Origin: Paenibacillus montaniterrae
GTDB lineage: Bacteria; Bacillota; Bacilli; Paenibacillales; Paenibacillaceae
DNA length: 64,000 bases
Direction: 5' to 3'
Assembly: GCF_018403185.1 (NCBI RefSeq)
Contig: NZ_BOSE01000007.1
Location: forward strand, 1 to 64,000
Shown: piece after piece, positions 46,086-55,583 of the stretch
Layout: each line of letters starts with the position of its first letter
Numbering within the stretch: the first letter of the stretch is position 1
Position numbers and translations under genes: made by a program
Notes under the pieces: model-generated
Databases searched by the model: none
The model's input: only the letters and a program-made list of their open reading frames with translations
Told to the model about the DNA's origin: nothing

Positions 46086-46520
46086 ATGAGTACCATTCAA
46101 GAGCAGTTAAACCGTCAAATCGCCAACTGGAGCGTGCTTTATGTGAAGCTTCACAATTACCATTGGTATGTAAAGGGCACACAATTTTTCACACTCCATG
46201 CAAAATTCCAAGAGCTTTATGAGGAAGCGGCGCTTCATATCGATGAAATCGCTGAGCGCTTGCTAGCTGTCAAAGGCCAGCCGCTTGCTAAAATGGCGGA
46301 TTATTTGGAGCATTCCAGCATTCAGGAAGCACACGGCAATGAAACAGCGCGTGAAATGGTGGATCAGCTTATTAACGACTTTACAACTGTAATCGGAGAG
46401 CTTAAAGAAGGCATGGAGGTTGCACAGCAGGCTGGTGATGAAACCACTGCCGATATGCTGCTAGCCATTCACACCTCTCTTGAAAAGCATGTCTGGATGC
46501 TGTCTGCCTTTAACGGCTAA
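46086..46520 (+). CDS. dps: Dps-family ferritin-like DNA-protecting protein
   Basis: A 144-residue protein forming ferroxidase shells that store iron and protect DNA from peroxide. KLHNYHWYVKGTQFFTLHAK and EEAALHIDEIAERLLAVKG carry the intersubunit ferroxidase His, Asp and Glu residues of Dps. The length is normal and the ATG follows AGGAGGAG. The gene is monocistronic between a PerR-type promoter and a strong terminator. Confidence 0.95.
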   Translation: MSTIQEQLNRQIANWSVLYVKLHNYHWYVKGTQFFTLHAKFQELYEEAALHIDEIAERLLAVKGQPLAKMADYLEHSSIQEAHGNETAREMVDQLINDFTTVIGELKEGMEVAQQAGDETTADMLLAIHTSLEKHVWMLSAFNG

Positions 46521-46541
46521 TTCGCATCGTAATAATTTAGT

Positions 46542-46593
46542 AACAGCGGCAGCTCGGGATGATAACATAAAGTTCCGAGCTGCCGCTGTTTTT
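46542..46593. terminator. terminator after dps
   Basis: A 16-bp stem AACAGCGGCAGCTCGG (46542-46557) with its complement at 46575-46590, followed by a T run. It can also serve the convergent LysR gene. Confidence 0.85.
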
Positions 46594-46667
46594 GCATGCT
46601 CTCCTCCAACCGTTTTTTTAGAATCGCTCTACCTGTTAATTAGATGTATTCGGTTCATTGCATTCAG

Positions 46668-47579
46668 TTAATCAGATGCATTCTCGCTTGCTATACCGAT
46701 CCCTTCTCTTGCCGCTTCTATAAACGCTGATATAATGGGTGAAAGCCACTTGTCTTTATGCCATAACATTTGTGTGTACACATGCAAATCTTGAATTTGC
46801 CATGGCAGAGCAATAAGCTCGCCCCGTGCAATTTCGGCTTCAACAACAATTTCAGGAAGAAAAGCAATGCCGATTCCTGCAATGGCGCATTGTTTAATCG
46901 CTTCAGCACTTTGAAACTCTAAATACGTAATGCTATCGATGCCCTCCTTCTCAAATGAGCGGTCAAACATCGTTCGATAGGGGCAACCCTTTTCATTCGT
47001 CAAAAACACTTCTCCATGAAAATCTTCCAGCTGCAAATCAGCTCTTTTTGCGAGCGGGTGATCCGGAGCAGCGAATAAGCGGAAGGCTTCTTCCAGCAGC
47101 GGCTCGACAGCTAGTCCGCTTGAACGAATCGTTTCATCCAGCATAAACACAACATCCGCATTTCCTTCAAAAAGCGTTTGCTTGAGCTCTTGATTGGGAA
47201 CAGAGCGGAAAATGAGACGTACTCCCGGATATCGCGCACGAAATCGTTGAAAGACAACAGGAAGCCGATAGGCGCAAAGCACCTCGTTGGCACTGATCGT
47301 TAAAGTTCCGCTTAAGTTTTCATTGTCATGAACGGCGCTGCGCGCTTCATCCAATTGATTTAGAATATCTTGCGTATGAGTTAAAAAACGTTTGCCGGCA
47401 GTTGTCAGAACAAGCTGCTTGCCCAAGCGATCAAAGAGACGAACGCCGAGCTCATCCTCCAATGCCTTTATTTGCATCGTGACATTGGAAGGAACGTAGT
47501 TGAGCACTTCCGCAGCCCGAGTAAAGTTTAAAGTCGATGCAACCGTGCGGAACGTAACCAATTGGCGCAATTCCATCAT
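46668..47579 (-). CDS. LysR-family transcriptional regulator
   Basis: A 303-residue regulator with the N-terminal helix-turn-helix (LNFTRAAEVLNYVPSNVTMQ, LEDELGVRLFDRLGKQLVLT) and an effector domain. It is divergent from the MetX-like hydrolase gene across a 133-bp region and likely controls it. ATG at 47579 or 47576 follows GGGGGAAGC. Confidence 0.92.
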   Translation of the reverse strand: MMELRQLVTFRTVASTLNFTRAAEVLNYVPSNVTMQIKALEDELGVRLFDRLGKQLVLTTAGKRFLTHTQDILNQLDEARSAVHDNENLSGTLTISANEVLCAYRLPVVFQRFRARYPGVRLIFRSVPNQELKQTLFEGNADVVFMLDETIRSSGLAVEPLLEEAFRLFAAPDHPLAKRADLQLEDFHGEVFLTNEKGCPYRTMFDRSFEKEGIDSITYLEFQSAEAIKQCAIAGIGIAFLPEIVVEAEIARGELIALPWQIQDLHVYTQMLWHKDKWLSPIISAFIEAAREGIGIASENASD

Positions 47580-47712
47580 GCTTCCCCCAGTATCTTCAAT
47601 AATATTGAATATTATGTTGAGTTTTATTCACTTTTATTGAGCGTATCATAGTTCTATACTAACAACAAGGAATGCATTCCCTATCATTCATGTTGAAGGG
47701 AGCAACAATACG

Positions 47713-48723
47713 ATGGATTATGAAATTTTTAATTTAGGCGACGTAACCCTGCAATCAGGAGCAACGCTGCCAAGCGCTTTTCTGGCTTATAAAACCTATG
47801 GAACATTAAATGAGCAGAAAGATAATGTTATTGTCTATCCTACTGCTTTCGGGGACCAGCATGCTCAGAATGAATGGTTGATTGGCAGTGGCATGGCACT
47901 GGATCCGCAAAAATATTTTATAATCGTGCCAAATCTGCTAGGCAACGGATTATCTTCTTCTCCTAGCAACACGCCACCTCCATTTGATGGGGCTAATTTT
48001 CCGCAAGTCACGATCTATGACAACGTCACATTTCAACATCGGCTAGTGACTGAAAAATTTGGCATTCAAAAGATCGCCCTTGTAGTTGGATGGTCAATGG
48101 GAGGCATTCAAGCATTCCAGTGGGCAGCAAGCTATCCGAATATGGTGGAAAGAATTGCACCTTTCGCCGGAGTAGCTAAAACCTGGGCTCATACATTTAT
48201 CGTACTTGATGGAATGCGCGCTGCACTTATGGCTGCAGTTAACTTCGATTCAAGCAGGCTAAACGAGCTGACTTCTGCAAACATGCGAGCAGTTGGCCGT
48301 GTCTATGCAGGCTGGGGCTTATCGCAGGCATTTTACAGAGAAGAGCTTTATCGAGCGATGGGATTCGACTCATTAGCAGATTTTGTGAGCGGTGTCTGGG
48401 AAAAAAGCTTTATGATGATGGACCCGCACAACGTACTTGCCATGCTATGGACAGGGCAGCATGCGGATATTAGTGCCAACCCAATTTACAACGGAAATTT
48501 CGCTGATGCACTCAAAAGCATTAAAGCACTTGCCTGCATCATGCCAGGGAGCACCGATCTCTTCTGCACAGCGGACGATAACGAATACGAGGCCAAGCTT
48601 ATCCCTAATGCTATGTTTAAGCCGATCGAGTCAATCTGGGGACATTTTGCTGGTAGAGGAATTAATAGCGCCGATAATAAATTTATTGATGACAACTTAA
48701 AGCATCTGTTGACGCTTAAATAG
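47713..48723 (+). CDS. alpha/beta hydrolase related to homoserine O-acetyltransferase (MetX family)
   Basis: A 336-residue alpha/beta-fold protein. The nucleophile elbow is VVGWSMGGIQAFQW. The start LGDVTLQSGATLPSAFLAYK and the NLLGNGLSSSPSNTPPPFDG loop follow the MetX-like subfamily. His of the triad is likely in SIWGHFAGRG. Many such proteins are hydrolases rather than acetyltransferases, and nothing else of methionine synthesis is nearby, so substrate is open. The LysR neighbour suggests induction by a small organic molecule. Confidence 0.85.
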   Translation: MDYEIFNLGDVTLQSGATLPSAFLAYKTYGTLNEQKDNVIVYPTAFGDQHAQNEWLIGSGMALDPQKYFIIVPNLLGNGLSSSPSNTPPPFDGANFPQVTIYDNVTFQHRLVTEKFGIQKIALVVGWSMGGIQAFQWAASYPNMVERIAPFAGVAKTWAHTFIVLDGMRAALMAAVNFDSSRLNELTSANMRAVGRVYAGWGLSQAFYREELYRAMGFDSLADFVSGVWEKSFMMMDPHNVLAMLWTGQHADISANPIYNGNFADALKSIKALACIMPGSTDLFCTADDNEYEAKLIPNAMFKPIESIWGHFAGRGINSADNKFIDDNLKHLLTLK

Positions 48724-48724
48724 A

Positions 48725-48761
48725 TAAAAAGGAAGGACCTGCTTATGTGATTGGCAGGTCC
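48725..48761 (-). terminator. terminator after the VOC gene
   Basis: Stem GGACCTGC (48735-48742) with GCAGGTCC (48754-48761). The T-rich run lies on the minus-strand side (TTCCTTTTT), so it mainly serves the gene at 48776-49156. Confidence 0.7.
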
Positions 48762-48775
48762 GCCGCTTGCTCAAA

Positions 48776-49156
48776 TTAGTTCAAGCGATGCAGCATTTCG
48801 TACTTATTGCCGCAAGGGTCTTCGAAATAAACCGCGTAATAGGTCGGACTGATCGGGAACAACCGCGGTCCGTCGTTGATCGTTCCTCCATTTTGCACCA
48901 CGATCTCGGCGATGCGATCGACTTCCGCCTGATCGCTCGCCCAGAATCCGATCAAATTGGCGTTAGGCTTATGCTCCCGGTCTTCCGTGATTGCAAAATA
49001 AGCGGCGCTCGGCAATTCCCCATCCGCGGCAAATACCCGCCAATTCGAACTGTGGAAGGTTCGTGTAAATCCCAATTCGGGCAAAAGCTTTTCATAAAAG
49101 GGCAGTGCGATTGCCAAATCGTTGACGCGAAGATCAATATGACTGAATTTGTTCAT
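48776..49156 (-). CDS. VOC-family (glyoxalase/bleomycin-resistance-like) protein
   Basis: A 126-residue protein with two beta-alpha-beta-beta-beta modules. HIDLRVNDLAIALPFYEKLL starts the first, and YAVYFEDPCGNKYEMLH ends the second, where metal-binding His and Glu usually lie. It starts by a 4-bp ATGA overlap with the SRPBCC gene, so the two are translationally coupled under the TetR regulator. Substrate unknown; detoxification or dioxygenase roles are both possible. Confidence 0.88.
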   Translation of the reverse strand: MNKFSHIDLRVNDLAIALPFYEKLLPELGFTRTFHSSNWRVFAADGELPSAAYFAITEDREHKPNANLIGFWASDQAEVDRIAEIVVQNGGTINDGPRLFPISPTYYAVYFEDPCGNKYEMLHRLN

Positions 49157-49617
49157 CGTGATTCCTTACCTCCATCATGTTTGGAATGAGTAGTTTGCTC
49201 CCGAATAGCGGCCAACACGTCTTCCCAGTGCAGCTTCATCTGCTCCCGCGTAGTCGGATGATCCAGATTTTCCTGGTGAAAACTAATCGTTGTTTTGTCT
49301 GCTTGATTGGATAGTAACCGAATTTGCAGAGTGGACGGCTCCGCCAACTCCCTCTTCTTCCATCGTAAGCGGAGCTGCCTGTACGGTTTGACGACTCGGA
49401 ATTGGCCGGAAATGCCTTCCGCGGAGTGAAAGGTCTCCCCCTCGCTAAAGGACAGGGGCGAAATGGTCCCGATCCACAGCTTCAACCCTTCGGCAGAGGT
49501 CAGGTATGCCCATGCCTGCTCCGGCGAGATCAGCAGCGTTCTTCGGACCCCTACCTGAAAGCCCGCCGAAGCCGTTTGACCGATTACCTTGTTCGATATG
49601 GACGGTCTACTTCTCAT
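49153..49617 (-). CDS. SRPBCC (START/AHSA1-like) domain protein
   Basis: A 154-residue protein with the hydrophobic-ligand fold: RRTLLISPEQAWAYLTSAEG, then LKLWIG, and a C-terminal helix MKLHWEDVLAAIREQ. Such proteins bind lipids or small hydrophobic molecules. It overlaps the VOC gene by 4 bp and lies 55 bp after tetR. A dyad just upstream of it resembles the one upstream of tetR. Confidence 0.85.
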   Translation of the reverse strand: MRSRPSISNKVIGQTASAGFQVGVRRTLLISPEQAWAYLTSAEGLKLWIGTISPLSFSEGETFHSAEGISGQFRVVKPYRQLRLRWKKRELAEPSTLQIRLLSNQADKTTISFHQENLDHPTTREQMKLHWEDVLAAIREQTTHSKHDGGKESR

Positions 49618-49641
49618 CGTATCCCTTCTCTCTCTATGTTT

Positions 49642-49653
49642 GTTAGTACTAAC
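49642..49653. promoter_or_regulatory. palindrome between tetR and the SRPBCC gene
   Basis: The perfect palindrome GTTAGTACTAAC lies in the 55-bp gap. It shares GTTAGT with the dyad upstream of tetR, so it may be an internal operator. Confidence 0.4.
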
Positions 49654-49672
49654 TAACTACATCACAAAATTT

Positions 49673-50260
49673 TTAGGGACTCACCCCCCTCACGAACAAT
49701 TCGATACTCGACTCTATAAATGCTGGCAGGGTTACTTTCGAAATCGTCGACGCTCCGAGTAGCTGTGTCATGAAGGCCCCGTAATTCATCCACATAAACG
49801 TGATCGCCTGTGTTTCCGCATCCGTCAGAATCATTCGCTTCCTGCTCTGCATGTCGGTAAAATAATTCGTCAGCAGCTCCAGTAATTTACGTGGATGCTT
49901 CTGTGCTTTCTCGCGGATTTCGATCAATTCGTCGTCCCTTAAGACGATAAGGAACAATTTACGGTTACGATCCATAATTTCATGATACATCCGGCTAATC
50001 ATAAGCAGGTCCGTCCTCAGATCCCAAGTGATTTTTTCGTTAAAGACCTGGGTCATTTCAATCGAATAATGATAACGGTCAACCGCTTTCTCTAGCAAAT
50101 TGAATTTGCTGCCAAAGTTGCGGAACAACGTCATCTCACTGACGCCTGCCGCTAAGGCAATTTCCTTGGTCGATACGCCCTTGTAGCCTTTCTCGGCCAT
50201 TAAGTCGATGGCAGCCAGCATCAACCTGCTTTTACTGCCCAATGTCTGCTTGTCTTCCAA
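49673..50260 (-). CDS. TetR-family transcriptional regulator
   Basis: A 195-residue repressor. The helix-turn-helix is GVSTKEIALAAGVSEMTLFR with NFGSKFNLLEKAVDRY after it; the C-terminal ligand domain is variable. The TTG start at 50260 follows GGAAGGTGATGA. It is the first gene of an operon with the SRPBCC and VOC genes and likely represses it. Ligand unknown. Confidence 0.92.
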   Translation of the reverse strand: MEDKQTLGSKSRLMLAAIDLMAEKGYKGVSTKEIALAAGVSEMTLFRNFGSKFNLLEKAVDRYHYSIEMTQVFNEKITWDLRTDLLMISRMYHEIMDRNRKLFLIVLRDDELIEIREKAQKHPRKLLELLTNYFTDMQSRKRMILTDAETQAITFMWMNYGAFMTQLLGASTISKVTLPAFIESSIELFVRGVSP

Positions 50261-50296
50261 ATCATCACCTTCCCGGAACTGATCAACTAATAACTT

Positions 50297-50316
50297 GATA
50301 GTTAGTGCTCACTATC
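50297..50316. promoter_or_regulatory. candidate TetR operator
   Basis: Interrupted dyad GATAGT (50297-50302) and ACTATC (50311-50316) with eight bases between, 37 bp upstream of the tetR start. The size fits a TetR-type operator. Confidence 0.5.
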
Positions 50317-50378
50317 ATTTAATGTTTATAATATCCTTCATTGTTCCAGATGTCAATCGCTTTCACCTGCGGAGCTTC

Positions 50379-51286
50379 CTGAAAAATCGGCTTTCAGGAC
50401 CAAGAAGCTTGGACGCTAGTAGAAAATGAGGAGCGCAGCGTAGGCACAAGCTACGTGAGCACCGCAATTTTCGCTAGCGTTCAAGATTCGCCGCCGAATA
50501 CGCTACGAAGAAGTCGCATCGTCATCAAAGTCGTGCTTTTTGAACTACCCTTCCAATGAGGTTTAAAAAGTTCGGCTTTCAGGACCAAGAAGCTTGGACG
50601 CTAGTAGAAAATGAGGAGCGCAGCGTAGGCAAAAGCTACGTGAGCACCGGAATTTTCGCTAGCGTTCAAGATTCGCCGTCGAATACGCTACGAAGAAGTC
50701 GCATCGTCATCAAAGTCGGACTTTTTAAACTACCCTTCCAATGAGGTTTAAAAAGTTCGGCTTTCAGGACCAAGAAGCTTGAACGCTAGTAGAAAATGAG
50801 GAGCGCAGCGTAGGCAAAAGCTACGTGAGCACCGGAATTTTCGCTAGCGTTCAAGATTCGCCGTCGAATACGCTACAACGCCCAGCATCGTCATCAAAGT
50901 CGGACTTTTTAAACTACCCTTCCAATGAGGTTTAAAAAGTTCGGCTTTCAGGACCAAGAAGCTTGGACGCTAGTAGAAAATGAGGAGCGCAGCGTAGGCA
51001 ACAAGCTACGTGAGCACCGGAATTTTCGCTAGCGTTCAAGATTCGCCGCCGAATACGCTACATCGAAAGCACATCGTCATCAAAGTCGGACTTTTTAAAC
51101 TACCCTTCCAATGAGGTTTAAAAAGTTCGGCTTTCAGGACCAAGAAGCTTGGACGCTAGTAGAAAACGAGGAGCGCAGCGTAGGCCAAAAGCTACGTGAG
51201 CACCGCAGTTTTCGGTAGCGTTCAAGATTCGCCGCCGAATACGCTACGAAGAAGTCGCATCGTCATCAAAGTCGGACTTTTTAAAC
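50379..51286 (+). repeat. Family-1 structured repeat array, locus 5 (five copies)
   Basis: Copies at 50379-50545, 50561-50730, 50746-50914, 50930-51100 and 51116-51286. The motif GGAC recurs at 50397, 50582, 50768, 50951 and 51137, a period of 183-186 bp. The spacers between units are almost constant (TACCCTTCCAATGAG). Most closing stems pair GTTTAAAAAGTTCGGCTTT with AAAGTCGGACTTTTTAAAC, including two G-U pairs. The final copy overlaps the stop codon (51281-51283) of the FAH-family gene. Confidence 0.9.
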
Positions 51287-51904
51287 CACCTCTACAAAGC
51301 AGCTTCCTAGTTTTTGTTCATTCCATTGCATCTCCAAACAATCACCGTGGTTTAATGCTGCCACTCCGGCAGGAGTGCCGGTATATATCAAATCGCCCTC
51401 TCCCAGGCCATATTGCTCATCAATATAGCGTACAAGCTGTTCAAAGCTAAAGATCATATCCTTAGGCTGGCCAATTTGAGCGGTCTCGCCATTGCGCAGC
51501 AGCTTGAATTGGCCTTGAATGAGCTGCTCAGAGGACGTAAATGGCAGCCATTTTCCGACGGTGGCTGAACCTTTGAAGCCTTTAGCGGCAAGCCAAGGAT
51601 GCCCTTTTGCTTTGAGCTCGGACTGCACATCGCGCAGTGTTAAATCAAGGCCAAGCGTAAAGCTATCGACTGCCTGCTCAAGCGGCATTCCGGTGCGATA
51701 GCTGCTGCCAATTCGCAGCACTAGCTCCAGCTCAAAATGAACAGCACCGCGATCATGAGGAATAGTAAGCACGCCTCCGTCTGTTTCACGTAATGCATGT
51801 GTCGGCTTCGTAAAAATCATCGGCGAGGTCGGTACTTCATTGCCCAATTCCAATGCGTGTAAGCGATAGTTACGTCCAACACAATAAATGTTGCCAGGCT
51901 TCAT
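51281..51904 (-). CDS. fumarylacetoacetate hydrolase (FAH) family protein
   Basis: A 207-residue protein of the acylpyruvase/fumarylpyruvate hydrolase group. YCVGRNYRLHALELGNEVP, FTKP, HFELELVLRIG (metal-binding Glu residues) and DLTLRDVQ are family motifs; TGTPAGVAALNHGD is near the C-terminus. The last codons (EVV and TAA) lie at the boundary of, and inside, the terminal stem of a family-1 repeat, so the 3' end of the gene may have been reshaped by the element. It starts six bases after the ABC-F gene. Confidence 0.9.
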   Translation of the reverse strand: MKPGNIYCVGRNYRLHALELGNEVPTSPMIFTKPTHALRETDGGVLTIPHDRGAVHFELELVLRIGSSYRTGMPLEQAVDSFTLGLDLTLRDVQSELKAKGHPWLAAKGFKGSATVGKWLPFTSSEQLIQGQFKLLRNGETAQIGQPKDMIFSFEQLVRYIDEQYGLGEGDLIYTGTPAGVAALNHGDCLEMQWNEQKLGSCFVEVV

Positions 51905-51910
51905 GCTGCA

Positions 51911-53833
51911 TCATCCCTTCTTCTGTGCTTCGATTTTTTCGGCAAGCTCATTCAGCTCTGCCCAACGATCCATAAGCTCCTCAAGCTTTTGCTCAACCTG
52001 CTGCTGCTTTTCGGAAAGCTCCTGCAGCGTAGCTGCTGATGAAGCATGCTGCTCCATTTGCGCCTCTATTTCCTTCAGTTCCTGTTCCGCTTCACTTATC
52101 CACTGCTCAATATGCTCAAATTCACGCTGTTCCTTAAAGGACATTTTTAATGCACGCTCTTGTTGGCGTGTTTGTTTAGGCTGCTCTGCGGCCTTTCCTT
52201 GCTCTTGCGCTTGACTCGCTGCCGACAGTCGCTCACGCTCCGCAGCGTATGCGGCATAATCTGAGTAATTTCCAGTGTGCACAAGCAGTTCGCTGCTTTC
52301 TTCAAAGGCAATAATTTTATCAACGGTACGATCAAGGAAATAACGATCATGCGACACAACAAATACTACACCAGGGAAATCGTCGAGATAATCCTCTAAA
52401 ATCGTAAGCGTGGCGATATCAAGATCATTGGTCGGCTCATCCAGCAGCAATACATTCGGCGCTTCCATCAGTACGCGCAATAGCTGTAGACGGCGTTTCT
52501 CGCCGCCGGAAAGCTTGGCAATTGGCGTCCACTGCATCGTTGCATTGAACAGAAAGCGCTCCAGCATTTGACTGGCGGATATTGACGTGCCGTCTGCTGT
52601 TTTGACCTGCTCGGCAGCCTCGCGTATATATTCCAGCACACGCAGGCTTTCATTCATTTCCTCGCGTTCCTGTGAAAACCAGCCCAGCTTTACAGTTGGC
52701 CCTATTTCAATTGTGCCTTCGTCAGGAGCAAGCTGACCGCCAATCATTTTAAGCAGCGTTGATTTGCCTGCGCCATTGCGGCCTACAATGCCAACCCGGT
52801 CGCCCGGTGTTGCAATGTAACTGAAATTTTGAATGAGCTTGCGTCCGCTCAAGCTTTTGCTTACCTGCTCAATTTCAACAATTTTACGGCCCAAGCGTGT
52901 GGAAGCAACCGATAGCTCAATTTTCCCGTTACCTTCCTTCGGCCCAGCAGCCTGCAGCTGTTCAAAGCGGTCAATTCTCGCCTTTTGCTTTGTTGTGCGT
53001 GCTTTGGCGCCGCGCCGGATCCAGGCCAGCTCGTTGCGCAGCAGGTTTTGCCGTTTCGATTCGGCAGCGGCCTCGCGCTCCTCGCGCTCCAGCTTCAGCT
53101 CCAAAAATCTGCTGTAGTTGGCTTCATAGAAATAGGCGCGTCCCTGGTCCAGCTCCATAATTCGATTGCTAACTCGATCAAGAAAATACCGGTCATGCGT
53201 AATCATCAGCACTGCGCCGCGCCGCTTTTGCAGCATCATTTCCAGCCATTGTACCGATTCATTGTCGATATGGTTGGTCGGCTCATCCAAAATTAACAGG
53301 TCTGATGGCAGAACAAGTGCTGCCGCCATCGCAACACGCTTGCGCTGACCTCCTGACATCTGCTTGACCGGCATGCTCCAGTCTGTAATGCCAAGCTTGC
53401 CCAGCACCTGCTTTGCTTCGCTTTCAAGCTGCCAAGCCCCTAGCTCCTCCATCGCGTTGTTCGCATTGACAAGCTTTTGCTGAGCTTGCTCATCGACAGG
53501 ATTCAGCTCGACCAGCTCAAGCGCTTCCCGATATGCGGTGTACGCCTTTAGCTGCGGTGAATCTCCGCCCAACACATGCTCAAGCGCTGTTTCCTGCTCG
53601 AGAAACTGCGGATCCTGCGACAGCATGCGAATAACCGCATGATTGGCAACATTGATTTGACCTGAATCGGCCGGCTCCAGACCAGCAATCACCTTCAAAA
53701 AGGTGGATTTGCCTGTACCATTCACCCCGATAATGCCAATTTTGTCGCCTTCTTCAATTCCAAAGCTGACATTCTCAAACAGCAGCTTTTCTCCATAGCT
53801 TTTAGTTATATGCTCAACAGATAATAAATGCAT
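51911..53833 (-). CDS. ABC-F family ATPase (Uup-like)
   Basis: About 640 residues, soluble, with two ABC domains: Walker A GVNGTGKST and GRNGAGKST, signatures MSGGQRKR and LSGGEKRR, Walker B LLILDEPTNH and VLLLDEPTND. A C-terminal coiled coil (about 560-640) resembles that of Uup. ABC-F proteins act on ribosomes or DNA rather than transport. ATG 53833 follows AGGT and starts the usual MHLLSVEHITKSYG; an extension to 53866 is not needed. Confidence 0.93.
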   Translation of the reverse strand: MHLLSVEHITKSYGEKLLFENVSFGIEEGDKIGIIGVNGTGKSTFLKVIAGLEPADSGQINVANHAVIRMLSQDPQFLEQETALEHVLGGDSPQLKAYTAYREALELVELNPVDEQAQQKLVNANNAMEELGAWQLESEAKQVLGKLGITDWSMPVKQMSGGQRKRVAMAAALVLPSDLLILDEPTNHIDNESVQWLEMMLQKRRGAVLMITHDRYFLDRVSNRIMELDQGRAYFYEANYSRFLELKLEREEREAAAESKRQNLLRNELAWIRRGAKARTTKQKARIDRFEQLQAAGPKEGNGKIELSVASTRLGRKIVEIEQVSKSLSGRKLIQNFSYIATPGDRVGIVGRNGAGKSTLLKMIGGQLAPDEGTIEIGPTVKLGWFSQEREEMNESLRVLEYIREAAEQVKTADGTSISASQMLERFLFNATMQWTPIAKLSGGEKRRLQLLRVLMEAPNVLLLDEPTNDLDIATLTILEDYLDDFPGVVFVVSHDRYFLDRTVDKIIAFEESSELLVHTGNYSDYAAYAAERERLSAASQAQEQGKAAEQPKQTRQQERALKMSFKEQREFEHIEQWISEAEQELKEIEAQMEQHASSAATLQELSEKQQQVEQKLEELMDRWAELNELAEKIEAQKKG

Positions 53834-53940
53834 GTGATTACCTACTTTTCTATAAAAACTTGTCACGCCGCTTCCAAGTCGCGGCTCATTGCCTCAATGC
53901 GCAACGGAAGGAAGCATAATTCAAGCTCTATTGTAACATA

Positions 53941-53985
53941 AAAAGCATTTGCGCAAGCAGTCCATCGCCGCTTGCGCAAATGCTT
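53941..53985 (-). terminator. terminator after fumC
   Basis: A perfect 16-bp stem (53943-53958 with 53970-53985), AAGCATTTGCGCAAGC, followed on the minus strand by a T run. It lies 22 bp beyond the fumC stop. Confidence 0.85.
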
Positions 53986-54006
53986 AAAATTATTTATAAT
54001 ATGCCG

Positions 54007-55392
54007 TTATTTGCGGCCAATCATATTTTCCGGACGAACATATTCATCAAATTGCTCGGCAGTAAGCAGTCCGCTCGCTACAGCAGATTCTTTCAAGGTT
54101 GTTCCTTGCTTATGCGCTGTTTTCGCAATTTTCGCAGCATTTTCATAGCCGATATGCGGATTAAGCGCAGTAACGAGCATTAGAGATTGCTCCAGATTGC
54201 GTTTAATAACCGCTTCATTAGGCTCAATGCCAACCGCACAGTTGTTGTTGAAGGAAATCATCGAGTCAGCCAGCAAAGCAACTGATTGCAGGAAGTTGTA
54301 CAAAATAACCGGCTTGAATACATTCAGCTCAAAATTGCCTTGGCTTGCCGCCATGCCAATTGCCGTATCGTTGCCGATCACTTGGCAAACTGCCATTGTC
54401 ATCGCTTCGCTTTGCGTAGGATTAACCTTGCCTGGCATAATTGAGCTGCCCGGCTCATTTTCAGGAATCGTAATTTCGCCAATGCCGCAGCGTGGTCCGC
54501 TTGCCAGCCAGCGTACATCATTCGCGATTTTCATCAGATCAGCAGCTAGCGCCTTCATTGCGCCGTGGGTGTATACCATTTGATCATGGCTAGTCAAGGA
54601 ATGGAATTTGTTGCTCGCTGTAACAAACTGTTTGCCAGTAAGCTTCGTTACTTCCTCGGCAACCGTCACCGCATAGTCTGGATGTGCATTCAAGCCAGTA
54701 CCAACCGCTGTGCCGCCAAGCGCAAGCTCACGCATGCTGTTAACGCTGTGCTGAATCATCTCACGCGATTTTTCAAGCATCGCAGACCATCCGCTAATTT
54801 CTTGTCCTAGCGTAATAGGCGTTGCATCCTGCAGGTGCGTGCGGCCAATTTTTACGATATGGTCGAACGCTTCCATCTTTTCCTTCAGTGTCGCATTCAA
54901 CACATCAATAGCTGGCAGCAGGCGATCCTCGACTGCAATTACTCCAGCAATATGCATTGCTGCAGGGAACGTATCATTCGAGCTTTGCGAACGGTTAACA
55001 TCATCGTTCGGATGAATGCGCAGCTCGCTGCCGCGCTCAGCCAAAAGCTGGTTGGCACGATGCGCAACAACCTCGTTGACGTTCATATTCGTTTGTGTGC
55101 CGCTGCCTGTTTGCCATACTACGAGTGGGAATTGATCGTCCCATTTGCCAGCAAGCACTTCATCAACTGCTTCAGCAATAACAGCAGCCTTGTCCGCATC
55201 AAGCACGCCAAGACGCTGATTCGCAAGCGCAGATGCTTTTTTCACAATCGCCATCGCATAAACGACCTCTAGCGGCATCTTTTCTCCACCAATTTTAAAG
55301 TTCAACAAGCTGCGTTGGGTTTGCGCCCCCCAAAGCTTATCGGCTGGTACTTGAATTTCACCCATAGTGTCGCGTTCAATACGATATTCCAT
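54007..55392 (-). CDS. fumC: class II fumarate hydratase
   Basis: A 461-residue TCA-cycle enzyme converting fumarate and malate. The superfamily signature GSSIMPGKVNPTQSEA is present, with TGSGTQTNMNVNEV, NDDVNRSQSSNDTFPAAMHI and GRTHLQDATPITLGQE. The ATG follows AAAGGAG. Length and motifs leave little doubt over aspartase. Confidence 0.95.
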   Translation of the reverse strand: MEYRIERDTMGEIQVPADKLWGAQTQRSLLNFKIGGEKMPLEVVYAMAIVKKASALANQRLGVLDADKAAVIAEAVDEVLAGKWDDQFPLVVWQTGSGTQTNMNVNEVVAHRANQLLAERGSELRIHPNDDVNRSQSSNDTFPAAMHIAGVIAVEDRLLPAIDVLNATLKEKMEAFDHIVKIGRTHLQDATPITLGQEISGWSAMLEKSREMIQHSVNSMRELALGGTAVGTGLNAHPDYAVTVAEEVTKLTGKQFVTASNKFHSLTSHDQMVYTHGAMKALAADLMKIANDVRWLASGPRCGIGEITIPENEPGSSIMPGKVNPTQSEAMTMAVCQVIGNDTAIGMAASQGNFELNVFKPVILYNFLQSVALLADSMISFNNNCAVGIEPNEAVIKRNLEQSLMLVTALNPHIGYENAAKIAKTAHKQGTTLKESAVASGLLTAEQFDEYVRPENMIGRK

Positions 55393-55583
55393 TGCCTTAC
55401 AACTCCTTTTCTTTAATTCGCTATGTTTATAGTCCGCATTTTTCAGATCAGCAAGCTGCCAGCCTTTCCGTAATTGCGTTAAGCCAGCGCTTACACTTTT
55501 GCTAATGTAATGGACCAGATGGTTATCAATTTAATAGAGAATACACAATACGCCCAAGTCCATTACTGGATTGAGCGCAGCTG

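Noticed and set aside
50379..51286. CRISPR array
   Set aside because: Units are about 170 bp with a nearly constant 15-bp spacer, not short repeats with unique spacers, and no cas genes are present.
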